From NCBI GenBank assembly GCA_903851305.1, contig CAINNX010000062.1, positions 1 through 35,591 on the forward strand: a DNA stretch of 35,591 nucleotides, read 5' to 3'. Positions 6,900-14,963 of this stretch are shown here, in pieces. The notes beneath the pieces are model-generated. The model made no database searches, was not told where the DNA came from, and saw only the letters and a list, made by a program, of their open reading frames with translations. Within the stretch, counting starts at the first letter, position 1, and each line of letters begins with the position of its first letter. The DNA comes from an uncultured Hyphomicrobiales bacterium. GTDB taxonomy: Bacteria; Pseudomonadota; Alphaproteobacteria; Rhizobiales; Beijerinckiaceae. The translations under genes and the position numbers were made by a program.

Positions 6900-8120
6900 G
6901 TGGCACGAGATCCTCACGAAAGACGGCATGCGCTGATTGCGGGCGCTGGCATTGGCGGCCTCACCGCCGCGCTGGCTTTGTCACGCGCCGGCTTTCGGGT
7001 GGAAATATTTGAACGTGCCGCCACACTGGATGACGTTGGGGCTGGTATTCAAGTGCCACCCAATGCCTCAAGCATTCTGGCGGATCTGGGTGTTTTGCAT
7101 CGCCTGCAAGACAAAGCGCTTGAACCAGAGCGCCTGCGCGTGCGCAGCGGCGTCACCGGCTCTTCATTGATGACCCTGCAGCTTGGCCGCGACGCGCGCC
7201 TGCGCTGGGATCATCCGATGCTGGTGGTCCATCGCGCCGATCTCCAAAAAGCTTTGCTGGAGGCTGTAGCTGAAGACCACAATATCCGACTTGAACTTGA
7301 TGCGCGCATTGCCAGCGTCACCAGTGATGCGCGCGGTGCGCATCTGAGTTTCATGCATGGTGGCGAGGCGTCTGGCGATCTGCTCGTTGGGGCTGATGGC
7401 GCGCATTCGATTGTGCGTCGTGCGGCGCGACTTGGCGGGGGGCCGGGCTATTCGGGCCGCGTCGCCTGGCGCGCGCTTGTCCCAGCCCAAGATGCACCAG
7501 CCTTTGCGCGTGCGCCCGAAACAGCGCTGTGGCTGGGCGCTAAAACACATCTGGTGCATTATCCATTGCGCGGTGGCAGCCTGATCAACATCGTCGCCAT
7601 CACAGAAGATGAATGGCGCGGAGACGATGAAGATTTCTGGTCCACCACGGGCGAAGCACGCGATGTGCTGAAAGCCTTTCGTGACTGGGATACCTCTGCC
7701 CGCAAATTGCTGGAGACTGTGCACGAGTGGAAACGCTGGCCGCTACTTGATGCAGAAGCTCTGCCGCGCTGGAGCGCAGGGCCGATCACGCTGCTGGGCG
7801 ATGCCGCCCATCCTATGCTGCCGTTTTTTGCACAAGGTGCCGCGCAGGCCATTGAAGATGCAGCCGCCCTTGGCGCGGCGTTCCGTCCACGCAATTGGCA
7901 GGAAGTGTCCATCGCGCGCGGCTTTGCCGATTATGAGCGCAAGCGGAAGAAACGCGCCACACGCGTGCAAGAAGCCTCGCGCAAACAAGGCATGATTTAC
8001 CATCTCTCGGGCCCCGCCGCACTTGTGCGCGATGTGGGCATGCGGGCGCTGCCACCTGATATGGTGAGCTCGCGTTTCGACTGGCTTTATGAAGATCAGC
8101 GCGGCGCTTTCTTCACATAA
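6900..8120 (+). CDS. FAD-dependent monooxygenase (aromatic hydroxylase/UbiH-like)
   Basis: Features of class A flavoprotein monooxygenases are complete: the N-terminal dinucleotide motif GAGIGG, the FAD/NADPH motif VGADGAHS, and the FAD-ribityl motif GDAAHPMLPFFAQGA. These proteins hydroxylate aromatic rings with NAD(P)H and O2. The GTG at 6900 was preferred because AAGGA lies at 6890-6894 and it avoids overlap with the zf-CHCC gene; a GTG at 6861 would overlap it by 22 bp. The closest general types are salicylate or 3-hydroxybenzoate hydroxylases; the substrate is not determinable. Its 3' end overlaps the convergent Bug gene by 25 bp. Confidence 0.9.
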   Translation: MARDPHERRHALIAGAGIGGLTAALALSRAGFRVEIFERAATLDDVGAGIQVPPNASSILADLGVLHRLQDKALEPERLRVRSGVTGSSLMTLQLGRDARLRWDHPMLVVHRADLQKALLEAVAEDHNIRLELDARIASVTSDARGAHLSFMHGGEASGDLLVGADGAHSIVRRAARLGGGPGYSGRVAWRALVPAQDAPAFARAPETALWLGAKTHLVHYPLRGGSLINIVAITEDEWRGDDEDFWSTTGEARDVLKAFRDWDTSARKLLETVHEWKRWPLLDAEALPRWSAGPITLLGDAAHPMLPFFAQGAAQAIEDAAALGAAFRPRNWQEVSIARGFADYERKRKKRATRVQEASRKQGMIYHLSGPAALVRDVGMRALPPDMVSSRFDWLYEDQRGAFFT

Positions 8121-9181
8121 TCGGCCAAAAATTCACGTGTGCCGGTCGGCAGTGTCAATTGCTTGCGCACGCGCGCGTTGACCTGATCACCAGTGACGAA
8201 ATCGGGAACATAGCCCAGCGTCTTTTCTGCATCGACTGCGTAATCAGAATCTTTTTCCAAAGCCAGAATGGCTTGGGTCAAGGCATCGCGCGCCTCTTTG
8301 GGCACGCCCGGCGGCATGACAATCAACCGCTGCATGGCGCCATTGGCAGCCAGAATGGTGCGATAAACATCCCACAATTGACCAGATGGCGGCACGCCTT
8401 TGATCTTCTCGTAAAATTGCGGAAAGGACATCATGTCGACGCCTTCCATTTGCTTGGGTGTGCGAAAGGTCTCGCCGTCATAGCCTGGATCATAAAACAG
8501 CGGGATGACTTCCCCCGTCTTGACCAGCGTGGGTTCGATCAGCGAGCGATAAGAGGGCGGCGATTCCGCATAATAATTGATCTCGCCTTGCTGAAGCGCC
8601 AGACGCGCGGCCTGCGAGCCGCGGTAGCTCGTCACATATTTATATTTAAGGCCGAGCATATCGAGCCCCATGCGCAGCAAAAGATCTTTGGCATTATCCG
8701 CACCAAGCCCGCCTGAGACAACACCTTCCGCACGGCCAAAATCTTCTGGTTTTTTCAAACCCGGCTTGATGTCAGTGCGCGCAAAATAAACGGTTGTGCC
8801 GGGCTGATAGGCGACGAATTCATAATTCTTGAATTCAATGCGGCGCGGTGCGGGATCATTGATCGCGCGCCAGATCTGTCCGGTAAGATAGCCAAAGGCC
8901 GTGCCATCGCGCGGCGCAATCTCGCCCAGCCAATTGGTGCCGATGAGGCCGCCTGCTCCATCCATATTCTGCACGATGAGGCTGGCGGGCTGGTCGAGAT
9001 ATTTGACAATATGTTTGGCAAACAGGCGCCCTTCGATATCGGTGGGGCCACCGGCGGCATAATTGATCATGATGGTGATGCGCTTGCCGCGAAAATAGCC
9101 ATCATCCGCCGCTGCCATCTGGGCGCTGGACAGGCCCAAGAGAACGGCAGATAGCCTCCACAGACGCGCGCCAAGCCGCAT
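8096..9181 (-). CDS. Bug/TctC-family periplasmic solute receptor (divergent)
   Basis: The 361-residue protein has a signal peptide (hydrophobic segment then AQMAAADDG) and the TctC/Bug start pattern ITIMINYAAGGPTDIEGRLFAKHI, followed by VQNMDGAGG and GTAFGYLTG. Bug receptors bind carboxylates or aromatic acids in the periplasm. It is longer and less typical than the two other Bug proteins in the window, with an insert rich in aromatic residues near the middle. No TctA/TctB membrane partner is encoded nearby. It converges with the FAD monooxygenase, the coding ends overlapping by 25 bp. Identification to family is good, ligand unknown. Confidence 0.85.
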   Translation of the reverse strand: MRLGARLWRLSAVLLGLSSAQMAAADDGYFRGKRITIMINYAAGGPTDIEGRLFAKHIVKYLDQPASLIVQNMDGAGGLIGTNWLGEIAPRDGTAFGYLTGQIWRAINDPAPRRIEFKNYEFVAYQPGTTVYFARTDIKPGLKKPEDFGRAEGVVSGGLGADNAKDLLLRMGLDMLGLKYKYVTSYRGSQAARLALQQGEINYYAESPPSYRSLIEPTLVKTGEVIPLFYDPGYDGETFRTPKQMEGVDMMSFPQFYEKIKGVPPSGQLWDVYRTILAANGAMQRLIVMPPGVPKEARDALTQAILALEKDSDYAVDAEKTLGYVPDFVTGDQVNARVRKQLTLPTGTREFLADYVKKAPR

Positions 9182-9302
9182 GGTAACCCCTCCCCAACCT
9201 GTTTTCTTTTGTTGAAGACAGCTTGCAACGGAAGTGTCGGGCGAACAAGTCCCCGCCCAGCTCTTCCCATGGCGGTGTTTTCATGGAAAAACAGCCCCGC
9301 CT

Positions 9303-9384
9303 GCCCCCTTGATGGAATTGGTAGACATACAAGACTTAAAATCTTGGGCCTTCGGGCGTGCCGGTTCGATTCCGGCAGGGGGCA
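9303..9384 (+). tRNA. tRNA-Leu, anticodon UAA
   Basis: The acceptor arm GCCCCCT (9303-9309) pairs with AGGGGGC (9377-9383), discriminator A at 9384. The anticodon stem CAAGA/TCTTG encloses CTTAAAA with anticodon TAA at 9337-9339. A long variable arm (GGCCTTCGGGC region) and the T arm GCCGG-TTCGATT-CCGGC are present, as expected for a class II leucine tRNA. CCA is not encoded. Confidence 0.97.
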
Positions 9385-9424
9385 CGCGCGCGCATCTTCA
9401 TTGCCAAAACGCCACGGCTCCGCT

Positions 9425-9515
9425 CGTCATTGCGAGAAGCCGAAGGCAACGCGGCAATCCAGCGACCGCGCGTGAGGCTTATGGATTGGATTGCTTCGCT
9501 TCGCTCGCAATGACG
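9425..9515. repeat. Palindromic dispersed repeat, copy 3
   Basis: Outer arms CGTCATTGCGAG and CTCGCAATGACG match the other two copies; the centre is more diverged (about 91 bp in all). It lies between tRNA-Leu and gpt and could act as a bidirectional structure at the end of gpt. Confidence 0.85.
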
Positions 9516-9527
9516 GCGGGAAGAGAC

Positions 9528-10028
9528 TCACCCCTTCTCGTTCTTCGAAATCGGCGGCTGGAACGCGAGGCCCAGATCCCAAGGGAAATAAATCCATGTG
9601 TCCTGGCTGACTTCCGTCACGAATGTATCGACCAATGGACGGCCCTGCGGCTTGGCATAGACTGTGGCAAAATGCGCGTTGGGCAACATCTCGCGCACAA
9701 CACGTGCGGTCGCACCCGTGTCGACGAGATCATCGATCACCAGCACGCCTTTGCCATCACCATGCTTCACCACATCCGGCGCAATGCCCTTGAGCACTTT
9801 CAAGCCACCTTGCGTCGTATAATCATGATAGCTGGCAATGCAGACGGTCTCGATCATGCGAATACCAAGCTCGCGCGCGACAATAGCGGCGGGCACAAGG
9901 CCACCGCGTGTGATGCTGACCATGGCATCAAAGGGGCCAGCTTCCGCCAGACGCCAAGCGAGTGCGCGCGAGTCACGGTGAAACTGATCCCATGAAACCG
10001 GGAAAGCTTTGTTGTTTGGATCGGACAT
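9528..10028 (-). CDS. gpt: Xanthine-guanine phosphoribosyltransferase
   Basis: Gpt salvages xanthine and guanine with PRPP to give the nucleotides. The 166-residue protein follows E. coli Gpt throughout: [20 protein letters not shown] (38-57), a CIASY segment, the PRPP loop [12 protein letters not shown] (97-108), [10 protein letters not shown] and the nucleobase-stacking DTWIYFPWD near the C-terminus. The ATG at 10028 gives the usual start. It is 3 bp behind the CinA/MoaB-like gene and cotranscribed with it. Confidence 0.95.
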   Translation of the reverse strand: MSDPNNKAFPVSWDQFHRDSRALAWRLAEAGPFDAMVSITRGGLVPAAIVARELGIRMIETVCIASYHDYTTQGGLKVLKGIAPDVVKHGDGKGVLVIDDLVDTGATARVVREMLPNAHFATVYAKPQGRPLVDTFVTEVSQDTWIYFPWDLGLAFQPPISKNEKG

Positions 10029-10031
10029 GTC

Positions 10032-10778
10032 TTAACCCTTCAGCTTGGCGCGCAGATCGGCCAGCATGGTTTCAATCTCTTCCACTGTCACAGCGACCTC
10101 TTGGGGGTCACGACCGCGCACGATGATCTGGTTGCGAAAAGCCCCATCGACATAGCTGGGATAAGAGCCAATCGAGAGGCCCTCATGCGCCTTGGCAATT
10201 TCACCGAGGGGCGTTGCATATTGGCCTTCAGGCAGGCCCGCATCGATCGCGTGCATGGTGAGCTTGACGCCCGTCTCCAGCGTCGGGGCCACGCTGTCGA
10301 GCATGGCCTGCATGATCATCGGCACACCGGCCATGGTGATGACATTGCCGATGCGAAAGCCCGGAATTTTATTGACCGGATTGGGGACCAGATCACCCCC
10401 ACGCGGCACACGCGCCATGCGGCGGCGCGCTTCGTTCAGATCTTCCGGCTTGATGCGCTCGAGCATTGCATTGATGATGCGCTCGTCTTCATAAAGCTCG
10501 ACACCAAAAGCCTGCGCCACTGCATCAGCGGTAATGTCATCATGGGTCGGGCCAATGCCGCCTGTGGTGAACACATAGGTGTAGCGCGCGCGCAAAGCAT
10601 TCAGCGCGGCGACAATCTCATCCATCACATCGGGCACGATGCGCACTTCGCTGAGGTCGATCCCCAGATTGGTCAGATAATCGGCGATATAGCCAATGTT
10701 CTTGTCTTTGGTTCGGCCCGAGAGGATTTCATCCCCGATGACAAGAATGGCGGCTGTGATGGCTTTGCTGGAACTCAT
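10032..10778 (-). CDS. CinA N-terminal/MoaB-like molybdopterin-binding domain protein
   Basis: The 248-residue protein has the MoCF-biosynthesis fold: VIGDEILSGRTKDKN (near 13-27), the TTGGIGPTHDDITADA loop and AGVP after VITM. It corresponds to the N-terminal part of CinA without the C-terminal pyridine-nucleotide amidase domain. Similar proteins in alphaproteobacteria are annotated as competence/damage-inducible protein A or molybdopterin-binding protein; the true activity (perhaps nucleotide pyrophosphatase on damaged cofactors) is not settled. The ATG at 10778 was chosen since the upstream frame has no conserved residues. It precedes gpt by 3 bp. Confidence 0.9.
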   Translation of the reverse strand: MSSSKAITAAILVIGDEILSGRTKDKNIGYIADYLTNLGIDLSEVRIVPDVMDEIVAALNALRARYTYVFTTGGIGPTHDDITADAVAQAFGVELYEDERIINAMLERIKPEDLNEARRRMARVPRGGDLVPNPVNKIPGFRIGNVITMAGVPMIMQAMLDSVAPTLETGVKLTMHAIDAGLPEGQYATPLGEIAKAHEGLSIGSYPSYVDGAFRNQIIVRGRDPQEVAVTVEEIETMLADLRAKLKG

Positions 10779-10866
10779 GGGTCTTTTCTCCGGCCCAAGC
10801 TTTAGAAAGCTGCCTACCCTGATGGCAAGGGGAAATGGCTCGGTTGAGAGGATTTCCCCTGCCCGC

Positions 10867-11703
10867 TCAGGCTCTTTGCCAGCCAATGTTTTCGCGCGAG
10901 CGCAGCACTTCGCGATAGCCATAGGCGGGCATCATTCGCTCAAGATCAACCGACCAGCCCGCACTGGCCCTGGCGCACAGGATGAGCTGCGGCCAGAGCT
11001 GCGGGGCTGCTTCCCGAAAGAATGGCTCGAGGATCACATCTTCTGCGCCCGACACGTCGATCTTTAACGCATCAATCCGCTCATAAGCTTCGCTCATCAA
11101 AATGGCGTTGAGTGTGCGCGCATGCACTTTCAACGAGCCGCCTTGCGCATCACTGATGCGCACCGATGTGCGGCCCTGGTTCTGCGCATCGAGAAACAAT
11201 GTGATCTCGCCTTCGCGATCCGCCACCGCGCAATCCAGTGCTTTGACTGTGGCAAAAGGATTTTGGCGGATGTTGTAAATCAGCCGTTCGAAAATCACCG
11301 GATTGGGCTCAATGGCCAGAATTTGCGCCCGCGCGCCAGACAACCCCGCCATGAACAAAGCATAAGGGCCAGCACTCGCGCCAATATCAACGAAATGCAG
11401 ATCCTCGCTCGCGATATTCATAAGCAAGGCCCGCTCGGCGGGATCGAAATAATGCGGCGTGAACAGCAAGCGCTTTTCGCATGAGTTGTTGGTGGGATAG
11501 AGCCGCATGCGAGCGCCCAGCGCCTCCACATCCAGCGGCCGCCCGCCCAGCAACTGAACGGCCAGACTGCGCAGCACAAAGGCGCGCCGCGCCCCTGCCC
11601 AGCTAGCCGGGCATGCGCGCGTCAACTGCAAAATGGCCCGCGCCAGCCCCGCAGGGGCGTGCCGGCCAAATGGGGACAGATCGTTGACGATGGCCTTATT
11701 CAT
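10867..11703 (-). CDS. FkbM-family methyltransferase
   Basis: The 278-residue protein contains the class I SAM-binding motif FVDIGASAGPYA (104-115) and the acidic loop LAIEPNP, then the FkbM-type segment ALKIDVSGAEDVILE, where the usual KIDVEG is KIDVSG. FkbM methyltransferases methylate hydroxyls on small molecules, often sugars of surface glycans. The ATG at 11703 was chosen as the first in a plausible context; the frame is open further upstream but without recognisable similarity. It diverges from map and is oriented with the CinA-like gene (88-bp gap). Confidence 0.85.
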   Translation of the reverse strand: MNKAIVNDLSPFGRHAPAGLARAILQLTRACPASWAGARRAFVLRSLAVQLLGGRPLDVEALGARMRLYPTNNSCEKRLLFTPHYFDPAERALLMNIASEDLHFVDIGASAGPYALFMAGLSGARAQILAIEPNPVIFERLIYNIRQNPFATVKALDCAVADREGEITLFLDAQNQGRTSVRISDAQGGSLKVHARTLNAILMSEAYERIDALKIDVSGAEDVILEPFFREAAPQLWPQLILCARASAGWSVDLERMMPAYGYREVLRSRENIGWQRA

Positions 11704-11909
11704 GCTCCGCCCGGGACAGTAGACGCTCGCACCCCTTTGGAATAAAGGCGTTTTCTCGTCTGGGGGCTGTTGTAGCATGGAGCAGGCGTCAAATGCCAGA
11801 GCGGCCCCGATCCGCACTTGCGCAGGAGGCCAACATGCTTAGATTCAGCCCATATCCTGCGCCGCATGTCTTGACCATCGGCGCGCCTCCTCTTGCCAAT
11901 GGAAAAACC

Positions 11910-12737
11910 ATGACTTTCGTGGAAGCGGCCGAAGCTCCGAGCCGCAAGACGGGCCAGATCAAGTTACATGGACCAGATGATTTTGCTGCCATGCGCAAGG
12001 CCGGTCGCCTGACTGCCGAAGCCCTCGATATGCTGGTCGGATATGTGGAACCCGGCGTGACAACGCTGGCGCTCGACAAGATTTGCTTTGAATTTGCTAT
12101 GGACCATGGCGCCTATCCGGCCCCGCTCAATTATCGTGGCTATCGCAAATCCATCTGCACCTCGATCAACCATGTCGTCTGCCATGGTATTCCCGACGAC
12201 AAGCCGCTGCGCGATGGCGACATCGTCAACATTGACGTGACCCTCATCGTTGATGGCTGGCATGGCGATTCCAGCCGCATGTATAATGTTGGCAATGTGC
12301 CACGGCGCGCCGAACGTCTCGTCGAAGTCACTTATGAAGCGATGATGCGCGGCATTGCCATGGTCAAGCCTGGCAATACGACCGGCGATATTGGCGCGGC
12401 TATCCAGGAATTTGCCGAAGCCGAGCGCTGCTCGGTGGTGCGTGAATTCTGCGGCCATGGACTTGGCCGCCTGTTTCACGACGAGCCCAACATCCTCCAT
12501 TATGGCCGACATGGCGAAGGTGTTGTGCTGAAGCCCGGCATGTTCTTCACTATTGAGCCCATGATCAATCTCGGCCGTCCGCATGTGAAAGTTCTGGCCG
12601 ATGGCTGGACTGCTGTGACACGCGACCGCTCACTCACGGCACAATTTGAGCATACGGTGGGCGTGACCGAAGACGGCGTGGAAGTTTTCACGCTATCCCC
12701 CAAGGGCTACCACCAGCCGCCTTATTCCCAGATCTGA
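11910..12737 (+). CDS. map: Methionine aminopeptidase, type I
   Basis: Map removes the initiator methionine from nascent proteins. All five metal ligands are present with E. coli spacing: D109 (NIDVT), D120 (HGDSS), H183 (CGHGLG), E216 (TIEPM) and E247 (FEHT); the substrate-contact histidine is in VVCHGIP. The start at 11910 (MTFVEA) matches the family N-terminus in Rhizobiales. However, an in-frame ATG at 11835 has a much better ribosome binding site (AGGAGG at 11824-11829) and would add 25 residues, so an N-terminally extended form is possible. The gene diverges from the FkbM methyltransferase. A long imperfect hairpin follows the stop. Confidence 0.95.
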   Translation: MTFVEAAEAPSRKTGQIKLHGPDDFAAMRKAGRLTAEALDMLVGYVEPGVTTLALDKICFEFAMDHGAYPAPLNYRGYRKSICTSINHVVCHGIPDDKPLRDGDIVNIDVTLIVDGWHGDSSRMYNVGNVPRRAERLVEVTYEAMMRGIAMVKPGNTTGDIGAAIQEFAEAERCSVVREFCGHGLGRLFHDEPNILHYGRHGEGVVLKPGMFFTIEPMINLGRPHVKVLADGWTAVTRDRSLTAQFEHTVGVTEDGVEVFTLSPKGYHQPPYSQI

Positions 12738-12743
12738 AAGGCT

Positions 12744-12794
12744 CCGAAAAAGGTGCTGCAGGCAAGCATCCAACCTTGCCTTCACGCTTTTCGG
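12744..12794 (+). terminator. Long imperfect hairpin behind map
   Basis: CCGAAAA (12744-12750) pairs with TTTTCGG (12788-12794); inside are GTG/CAC and GGCAAG (12761-12766)/CTTGCC (12775-12780) around an 8-nt loop. There is no proper T run after it, so intrinsic termination is uncertain; it could instead protect the mRNA end. Confidence 0.45.
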
Positions 12795-12904
12795 GTTCGT
12801 TCTGTCAATTTTGGATAAGCATTTTGATCGCTCCAAGCATCGCACTAAGCAACTAAGTTTTGGGTGGAACCGCACTCAGCACTTTGGTTCGTTCTGTCAA
12901 TTTT
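12794..12904. repeat. Pair of 19-bp direct repeats at the edge of the foreign block
   Basis: GGTTCGTTCTGTCAATTTT occurs at 12794-12812 and again, identical, at 12886-12904. The right copy encodes KIDRTN near the C-terminus of the minus-strand gene that begins the foreign block; the left copy lies outside the gene. The DNA between the copies shows no further similarity to that beyond the right copy, so it is not a simple long tandem duplication. Confidence 0.8.
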
Positions 12905-13321
12905 TAAACGGGCCTCGCTTAGCCGACGAGCGGCTTTCTTCCATTTCGAAAAGGCTCGCCCTTCATAGCGTCTGCATGACGCTGCGAGCTGAATGGATTT
13001 CTTGAATGTTGATGGCTGCCCGAATACCTCGGCTGCCTGACGCATCGCCGATTGACTGGCGTTATGGACGCGCTGCAATTGTACCCGCGCATAAGCCGCT
13101 ATGTCGGCCGCGGTCCTGATTTCTTGATCAGAGTTTAATCCACTAAACAACTCCATCAACTCATCATACATACCTTGTTCCGAAGGACTAAAGATCATCG
13201 GCAGAGAAAGTTGAAGCTTGATTGCGTTTTGAGACGACGTTGCTTTGCCCTCTTGGGTACGTGGTCCCTTACTCTTAGCTCCATTTAAACGAGCGGCCTC
13301 AGCCTTTTTTTGACTGGTCAT
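12845..13321 (-). CDS. Hypothetical protein, 'SKGPRTQEGKA' family
   Basis: The 158-residue basic protein begins MTSQKKAEAARLNG and contains SKGPRTQEGKATSSQNAIKL near residues 17-36. That motif recalls a widespread alphaproteobacterial family with 'GPKTPEGKARSSRNALRHG', which has no known function and is often found beside mobile DNA. The rest is helical and rich in Arg, Lys and Ala. Its start overlaps the 3' end of the next gene by 23 bp, so the two form a pair. The last 20 residues, after the duplicated KIDRTN element, may not be native. I do not assign a function. Confidence 0.65.
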   Translation of the reverse strand: MTSQKKAEAARLNGAKSKGPRTQEGKATSSQNAIKLQLSLPMIFSPSEQGMYDELMELFSGLNSDQEIRTAADIAAYARVQLQRVHNASQSAMRQAAEVFGQPSTFKKSIQLAASCRRYEGRAFSKWKKAARRLSEARLKIDRTNQSAECGSTQNLVA

Positions 13322-13919
13322 TTACCGTCTCCGTGGTTGTTACATCCTTGAAATCGACATCAAGTGCACCGCGCTTGGCCTTAAGATCACGGTGGCGATC
13401 AATTTCCTTTATGATCGCGTCACGCCGAACTTCATTTGCAAGAAGCAGGCTTTCAATGGCCGCAAGTGTTTCTAAATTAGCACCTACGGCCTGTGCCTCG
13501 ATGTGGGAATGCTCGCGATCTGTATTCTTCAAAATTGAATATATGCGAGTGATCGCTTCTTGATTGCCGGCGCCCCAACCATTGACAAGATCATCAATCT
13601 TTTCTGGATAGCGAATGAGCTGGCTCGATTGGTTTAAGAGAACTTTAACAGCGCCCAGTTCCCGCAGTTCGATAAATTGGGCTTTCCAACGCCGTAAGCG
13701 CAGAATTTCGAACAAGCGCTCAATGACATCACGACACCACAGCGTCTCAAGAATGTCCTGCGGATTGAGTTCTGCCGCAATTAATGCTTCGAGCTGAGCG
13801 AACTGATTTTCATCATCCCCCAACAACAATTGCGGCTTTCCCAAAACAGCATCGAGCTTCTGCTTCAATGGGGATAGTGACTGGTTTTTGGATGGTTTAA
13901 GGGCAGCTGACTTTTTCAT
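13299..13919 (-). CDS. Hypothetical protein partnered with the preceding family
   Basis: The 206-residue protein has an acidic, leucine-rich central part (LLLGDDENQFAQLEALIAAEL, near 30-50) followed by ILETLWCRDVIERLFEILRLRRWK. The pattern is like the companion proteins that accompany the 'GPKTPEGKA' family in other alphaproteobacteria, as I recall them. It is predicted mostly helical, with no signal peptide or membrane segment. The ATG at 13919 begins MKKSAALKPSK; the longer frame upstream looks non-coding. Function unknown. The two overlapping genes probably act together. Confidence 0.65.
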   Translation of the reverse strand: MKKSAALKPSKNQSLSPLKQKLDAVLGKPQLLLGDDENQFAQLEALIAAELNPQDILETLWCRDVIERLFEILRLRRWKAQFIELRELGAVKVLLNQSSQLIRYPEKIDDLVNGWGAGNQEAITRIYSILKNTDREHSHIEAQAVGANLETLAAIESLLLANEVRRDAIIKEIDRHRDLKAKRGALDVDFKDVTTTETVNDQSKKG

Positions 13920-14144
13920 CGAGCGAGATCCTGAACAGGTCATCGTCCCGCAACACCATGTTGCTGGATCGAAAACGCTGCCCTGCCTCACACCGGGGAG
14001 CTGGCCGCTTGGATTGCGTGCTTTCTTTCCGAAAGACAGGTCAACTGGAGACCGCACGCTTTCATGTCGTCATGCTGATCGAAACAAAAACTGACGTCAA
14101 GACCCTATCAGGTACAAGAAACAGGTAGGTTCAAAACACCCAGA

Positions 14145-14393
14145 TCAATCAATTTTACCTACAGTTCGAATTGTAATCCCGGGGTTATTTCCGGGGCTTC
14201 CCGTGAACTCAATGCCACCGGCTTCAAGAGCCGCCTTTACTTCGAGCAGTGTGGCGGATCGGCTGGGCGGAATGCCATTCACTTCCTCAAATCGAGAAAT
14301 GGTCTTCGAGGCCACCCCCGCCTTTTCTGCCAGTACGTTCGTTGACCAGCCAAGCGCGGCACGAGCAGCCCTAATTTGCGCCCCGGTAAGCAT
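14145..14393 (-). CDS. XRE-family helix-turn-helix repressor
   Basis: The 82-residue protein is nearly all HTH: MLTGAQIRAARAALGWS, then LAEKAGVASKTISRFEE as helices 2-3, then a short tail with ALEAGGIEFTG. This is the compact alphaproteobacterial XRE type often found in phage-derived regions. The ATG at 14393 has GAGG 7 bp upstream; a TTG two codons earlier is too close to that site. It diverges from the Gp157-like gene, and the 65-bp gap contains a palindrome it probably binds, giving control of both itself and the recombination genes. Confidence 0.9.
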   Translation of the reverse strand: MLTGAQIRAARAALGWSTNVLAEKAGVASKTISRFEEVNGIPPSRSATLLEVKAALEAGGIEFTGSPGNNPGITIRTVGKID

Positions 14394-14430
14394 TGACAAA
14401 CCTCAAAATGTCCATTAAATGTACTTTATT

Positions 14431-14445
14431 GTCTATAAAATAGAC
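14431..14445. promoter_or_regulatory. Palindrome in the XRE/Gp157 divergent promoter
   Basis: GTCTAT and ATAGAC form a perfect inverted repeat around AAA in an A/T-rich 65-bp gap. It lies two bases upstream of the AGGAGG ribosome binding site (14448-14453) of the Gp157-like gene. Size and position fit an XRE operator; binding is inferred. Confidence 0.55.
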
Positions 14446-14458
14446 TTAGGAGGTATCG

Positions 14459-14962
14459 ATGGCAGGCCTAGTAACCCTCGAACGCACCCGCTTTGTAGAA
14501 CTCCGCCGCCGGCTGCTTGAGCTGCATCCGGACTTGGATGACCAGACCCTAGCCGACACGTTGGAAGGCGCAAGTTCTTTCCAAGAGGCGTTGGCCGCTT
14601 TGATCCGTTCTGCACTGGAAGATGAATGTCTGGCCAAAGCGCTCAAAGAACGCCTCGATCAGATGAGGGGTAGATTGAACCGCTTGGAGGCCAGAGCTTC
14701 GAGTAAGCGCCAGGTCGCAGTCGAGAATATGGAGTTGGCGGATCTGAGAAAGCTCCAAGAACCCGACTTCACTGCCTCGGTTCGATTGGGACCACCATCA
14801 GTCAATATCGTGGCTGAGGACGAACTGCCCATCGACTATCTCCTGCCCCAGCCTCCAAAGCCCGATAAGCGCGCCATATTGGACGCCCTGACTGGCGGCA
14901 CATTTGTCCCGGGTGCCGTTCTCTCACAACCCAAGATCTCCCTATCCGTCCGGAGCCAGTAA
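14459..14962 (+). CDS. Siphovirus Gp157-like protein
   Basis: The 167-residue protein has the build of the Gp157 family. A helical, charged N-terminal half includes ERLDQMRGRLNRLEARAS, where coiled coil is likely. A C-terminal part reads FTASVRLGPPSVNI, DELPIDYL and PKPDKRAILDAL, then a final LSVRSQ. Gp157-type proteins are found in phage early and recombination modules; a role with single-stranded DNA or recombination is suspected, not proven. The start has a perfect AGGAGG 6 bp upstream. The Rad52-like gene begins 2 bp after its stop, so the two are cotranscribed. Confidence 0.78.
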   Translation: MAGLVTLERTRFVELRRRLLELHPDLDDQTLADTLEGASSFQEALAALIRSALEDECLAKALKERLDQMRGRLNRLEARASSKRQVAVENMELADLRKLQEPDFTASVRLGPPSVNIVAEDELPIDYLLPQPPKPDKRAILDALTGGTFVPGAVLSQPKISLSVRSQ

Positions 14963-14963
14963 G

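Noticed and set aside
9303-9384. tRNA-Leu as attachment site of an island
   Set aside because: No integrase nearby and no repeat of the tRNA 3' end was noticed; neighbouring genes look core.
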